In this document: positions 63,320 through 64,000 of the stretch, in pieces
Position numbering within the stretch: position 1 is the first letter of the stretch
Layout: the number at the start of each line of letters is the position of its first letter
DNA from: Micrococcales bacterium
GTDB taxonomy: Bacteria; Actinomycetota; Actinomycetes; S36-B12; UBA10799
Assembly (NCBI GenBank): GCA_016719135.1
Contig: JADKAV010000001.1
Coordinates: 124,001 to 188,000, forward strand
Direction of reading: 5' to 3'
DNA: 64,000 bases
Notes under the pieces: model-generated
What the model was told of the DNA's origin: nothing
Databases searched by the model: none
What the model saw: only the letters and a program-made list of their open reading frames with translations
Program-made: the position numbers and the translations under genes

Positions 63320-64000
63320 ATGGGATACCTCTCACGGTGGGCTGTGCGCAAACCCGTCATCGCAATCATTGCCTGGTTCGCCCTGCTGATCGTGATTGGA
63401 GTACTCGGCGGCCGGTTCGGCGGCGACTTGAAGGACTCGTTCGAACTGCCCGGAACCGAGTCCCAGGTGGCCCAGAACCTGCTGGCTGAGACCGCCGGCG
63501 CCGATGCCACCTCCGGTGCCACCGCCAGTGTCGTCTGGGGGGTTGAGAGCGGCTCGGTCGAAGACGCCTCGGTGAAGCAGACCGTGGTGCCGTTGATGGA
63601 GAAGTTCGGCGACCTACCCGGGGTCTCCTGCGTGACGTCTCCGTACGGGCAGTCGTACGGACCCTCCTGCCCCGAGCAGCCCAAGCCGGATCCCAACGCA
63701 CCACAGCCTCCTCCGGAGATCCAGGCCAAGATCGACAAGGCGAAGGCCGCGGCGGCGGTGGCGACCTCACCGATCAGCAAGGACGGGAAGGTCGCCTACT
63801 CCACGATCGTGTTCGACGGCCTTGATGTCCCTTCCGAGACCGCGTCGACCATCATCGACGACGTCGAGGCGGCCAACGGCACCAACGACGTGGCCATTGG
63901 AGCCAACGGGCAGGTCCTCGCCTTCGCCGGTCAGGAGCCGCCGAGCGGCGAAGCCATCGGCATCCTGGTCGCGATCATCATCCTGCTGATCGCGTTCGGG
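63320..64000 (+). CDS. MMPL/RND-family transporter, N-terminal part (partial)
   Basis: The gene runs off the right edge; 227 residues are visible. ATG 63320 follows AGGAG at 63311-63315. It starts MGYLSRWAVRKPVIAIIAWF with the first membrane segment at about 11-31, then the extracytoplasmic porter loop (DSFELPGTESQVAQNLLAET), and ends in the second membrane segment (IGILVAIIIL). This is the MMPL pattern, used for lipid or drug export by proton motive force. The cargo is unknown. Confidence 0.88.
   Translation, partial: MGYLSRWAVRKPVIAIIAWFALLIVIGVLGGRFGGDLKDSFELPGTESQVAQNLLAETAGADATSGATASVVWGVESGSVEDASVKQTVVPLMEKFGDLPGVSCVTSPYGQSYGPSCPEQPKPDPNAPQPPPEIQAKIDKAKAAAAVATSPISKDGKVAYSTIVFDGLDVPSETASTIIDDVEAANGTNDVAIGANGQVLAFAGQEPPSGEAIGILVAIIILLIAFG

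Overview
The window is a GC-rich bacterial chromosome segment with many GTG starts, ATGA/GTGA gene overlaps and an actinobacterial gene set: two LytR-CpsA-Psr proteins, biotin-dependent acyl-CoA carboxylases with an epsilon subunit, DUF3027/DUF2530/DUF2771 neighbours, an IdeR/DtxR-type regulator, Ku with a lysine-rich tail and DUF222-HNH genes. The order acyl-CoA dehydrogenase, purK-purE, GtrA, PH-domain protein, birA, accD, accE, maf, accA resembles, from memory, the Mycobacterium tuberculosis Rv3274c-Rv3285 region. The lineage below phylum cannot be settled from this sequence.

Layout. 0-19 kb is a cell-surface glycopolymer locus bracketed by two LCP ligases: family 2 glycosyltransferases, a CDP-alcohol phosphatidyltransferase, a sugar/choline-type nucleotidyltransferase, CDP-glycerol-type polymerases (one fused to a glycosyltransferase), two sulfotransferase paralogues (one frameshifted) and a GT-C-like membrane protein. 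19-20 kb holds a broken DUF222-HNH gene. 20-36 kb holds acyl-CoA dehydrogenases, purine genes purE/purK, and the biotin carboxylase locus (birA, two beta subunits, accE, accA) with a class III adenylate cyclase, Maf and a GT2 inserted in the carboxylase operon. 36-43 kb holds two exported proteins, an LpdA-like flavoprotein, the Ku / LigD-polymerase pair of non-homologous end joining, a pirin and a small cyclotransferase-like protein. 43.5-45.2 kb is a nine-unit 46-bp tandem array leading into a second broken DUF222-HNH gene. 45.4-49.6 kb is a tightly overlapping operon for nucleoside use (purine nucleoside phosphorylase, sugar-phosphate mutase, exported T1/barnase-type RNase, barstar-VOC fusion, deoC). 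49.6-59 kb carries a cold-shock protein, DUF2771/DUF3027/DUF2530, serC, citrate synthase, pdxH, an orphan ParA pair, a photolyase and the IdeR-like regulator. 59-64 kb holds an NlpC/P60 peptidase, an SDR, an aldose epimerase and the start of an MMPL transporter.

Two features stand out. First, three intergenic copies of an exactly 117-bp dyad element (centres 3171, 7896, 60613), each with three GTTGGA words at 19-bp phase facing three TCCAAC-like words at 19-bp phase, plus a partial fourth copy; one copy is flanked by an exact 20-bp direct repeat. Second, an exported RNase and a barstar fused to a VOC domain are translationally coupled inside a deoxynucleoside catabolic operon, which suggests scavenging of external RNA as a carbon or purine source.

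Six genes, including the housekeeping genes purK and an accD, are broken only by one-base length changes, several in short homopolymers. This looks more like residual assembly indels than true gene decay, so the frames should be checked against reads before calling pseudogenes. No rRNA, tRNA, CRISPR array, prophage or IS transposase was seen.
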